Source of the DNA: Pseudoduganella aquatica
GTDB lineage: Bacteria > Pseudomonadota > Gammaproteobacteria > Burkholderiales > Burkholderiaceae_D
Direction: 5' to 3'
Length of the DNA: 64,000 bases
NCBI RefSeq assembly: GCF_009857595.1
Contig: NZ_WWCU01000001.1
Location: 248,001-312,000 of the forward strand
In this document: positions 63,572-64,000 of the stretch, piece after piece
Position numbering within the stretch: the stretch's first letter is position 1
Layout: the number at the start of each line of letters is the position of its first letter
The notes under the pieces: generated by a model
What the model was told of the DNA's origin: nothing
Seen by the model: the letters and a program-made list of their open reading frames with translations, nothing else
Database searches by the model: none
Program-made: the position numbers and the translations under genes

Positions 63572-64000
63572 ATGATTTCGCAAGGTTTGTACGACCCAGC
63601 CAATGAACATGATGCCTGCGGCGTCGGTTTTGTCGCCCACATCAAGGGCAATAAGAGCCACTCGATCGTGGAACAGGGTCTGCTGATCCTGAAGAACCTG
63701 GACCACCGGGGTGCGGTCGGCGCGGATGCGCTGATGGGCGACGGCGCCGGCATCCTGATCCAGATCCCGGACCAGTACTACCGCGACGAAATGGCCAAGC
63801 AGGGCGTGGAACTGCCGCCGCCAGGCGAATACGGCGTGGGCATGGTCTTCCTGCCCAAGGAAAACGCGTCCCGCATCGCTTGCGAACAGGAAATCGAGCG
63901 CGCCGTGCGCATCGAAGGCCAGGTCGTGCTGGGCTGGCGCAATGTGCCGGTGGACTACGACATGCCGATGTCGCCCACCGTGCGCGCCAAGGAACCCATC
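63572..64000 (+). CDS. gltB: Glutamate synthase large subunit (5' part)
   Basis: First 143 residues, running off the right edge (full length about 1500-1600). ATG 63572 after GGAG. A 15-residue propeptide precedes Cys16 in NEHDACGVGFVAH, the N-terminal nucleophile of the glutamine-amidotransferase domain after cleavage; NLDHRGAVGADALMGDGAG follows. Makes glutamate from 2-oxoglutarate and glutamine in the cytoplasm. Confidence 0.97.
   Translation, partial: MISQGLYDPANEHDACGVGFVAHIKGNKSHSIVEQGLLILKNLDHRGAVGADALMGDGAGILIQIPDQYYRDEMAKQGVELPPPGEYGVGMVFLPKENASRIACEQEIERAVRIEGQVVLGWRNVPVDYDMPMSPTVRAKEPI

Overview
The window is one continuous piece of GC-rich bacterial chromosome. Gene content points to a betaproteobacterium of the Oxalobacteraceae (Massilia/Duganella/Janthinobacterium type): a leucine/isovalerate (liu) catabolic regulon with a MerR-type LiuR, a PEP-CTERM protein behind a sigma-54-like promoter, AceK, an RstAB-like two-component pair, Tex, GltB and a REP-associated transposase. 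Only one RNA gene, tRNA-Pro(UGG), is visible. No rRNA, CRISPR array, prophage or intact insertion sequence was seen. The genus is an inference.

Layout. 0-4.7 kb: diaA-yraN-lpoA (minus) diverges from rsmI (plus), the E. coli yraL-yraO gene set with rsmI turned round; then two unrecognised proteins and tRNA-Pro with its own promoter and terminator. 4.7-16.1 kb: a minus-strand run liuB-liuC-bioA-bioF-bioD-bioB-liuD-ghrA-mvaB, in which biotin synthesis lies inside the pathway whose key enzyme (methylcrotonyl-CoA carboxylase) needs biotin. A LiuR-like operator for this run lies inside the upstream ychJ gene. 16-19.2 kb: remnant of a Fic gene, dadA and a serine hydrolase. 19.3-27.6 kb: a peptidoglycan-recycling cluster (GntR regulator, murQ, ampG, GH10-like lipoprotein, sugar kinase, amiD, LysR regulator, D-Ala-D-Ala dipeptidase). 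27.6-29.1 kb: PEP-CTERM protein and a c-type cytochrome. 29.1-38.0 kb: PBP4 (dacB) coupled to a fused SpmA/SpmB-like membrane protein, then a peptide-binding protein, a TonB-dependent receptor and an S66 peptidase.

38-43.7 kb: yihY and an RstB/RstA-like kinase and regulator separated by three envelope genes on the other strand. 43.7-50.4 kb: second liu locus, liuR-liuA-aceK-thiolase-SDR, then an acyl-CoA dehydrogenase whose stop overlaps the start of the rstA-like gene. 50.4-53.4 kb: AT-rich spacer, small HTH regulator, small ORF, ubiX/grxD, and an autoregulated-looking padR-DUF2812 pair. 53.4-62.6 kb: tex, an SNF2 helicase apparently lacking the usual SWIM domain, a PAS histidine kinase, a response regulator and a chemoreceptor. 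62.6-64 kb: RAYT transposase with flanking inverted repeats, then the 5' end of gltB.

How the genes work together. Two liu loci 30 kb apart carry matching ACGT-rich palindromes and probably form one LiuR regulon taking leucine to acetyl-CoA and acetoacetate; AceK in the second locus would tie this to the glyoxylate shunt. Envelope and peptidoglycan functions (lpoA, recycling cluster, dacB, S66 peptidase, mipA) are unusually dense. I found no clearly new defence or mobile system. The most interesting items are the composite liu-bio operon, the operator inside ychJ, and the RAYT protein lacking the first histidine of its HUH motif.
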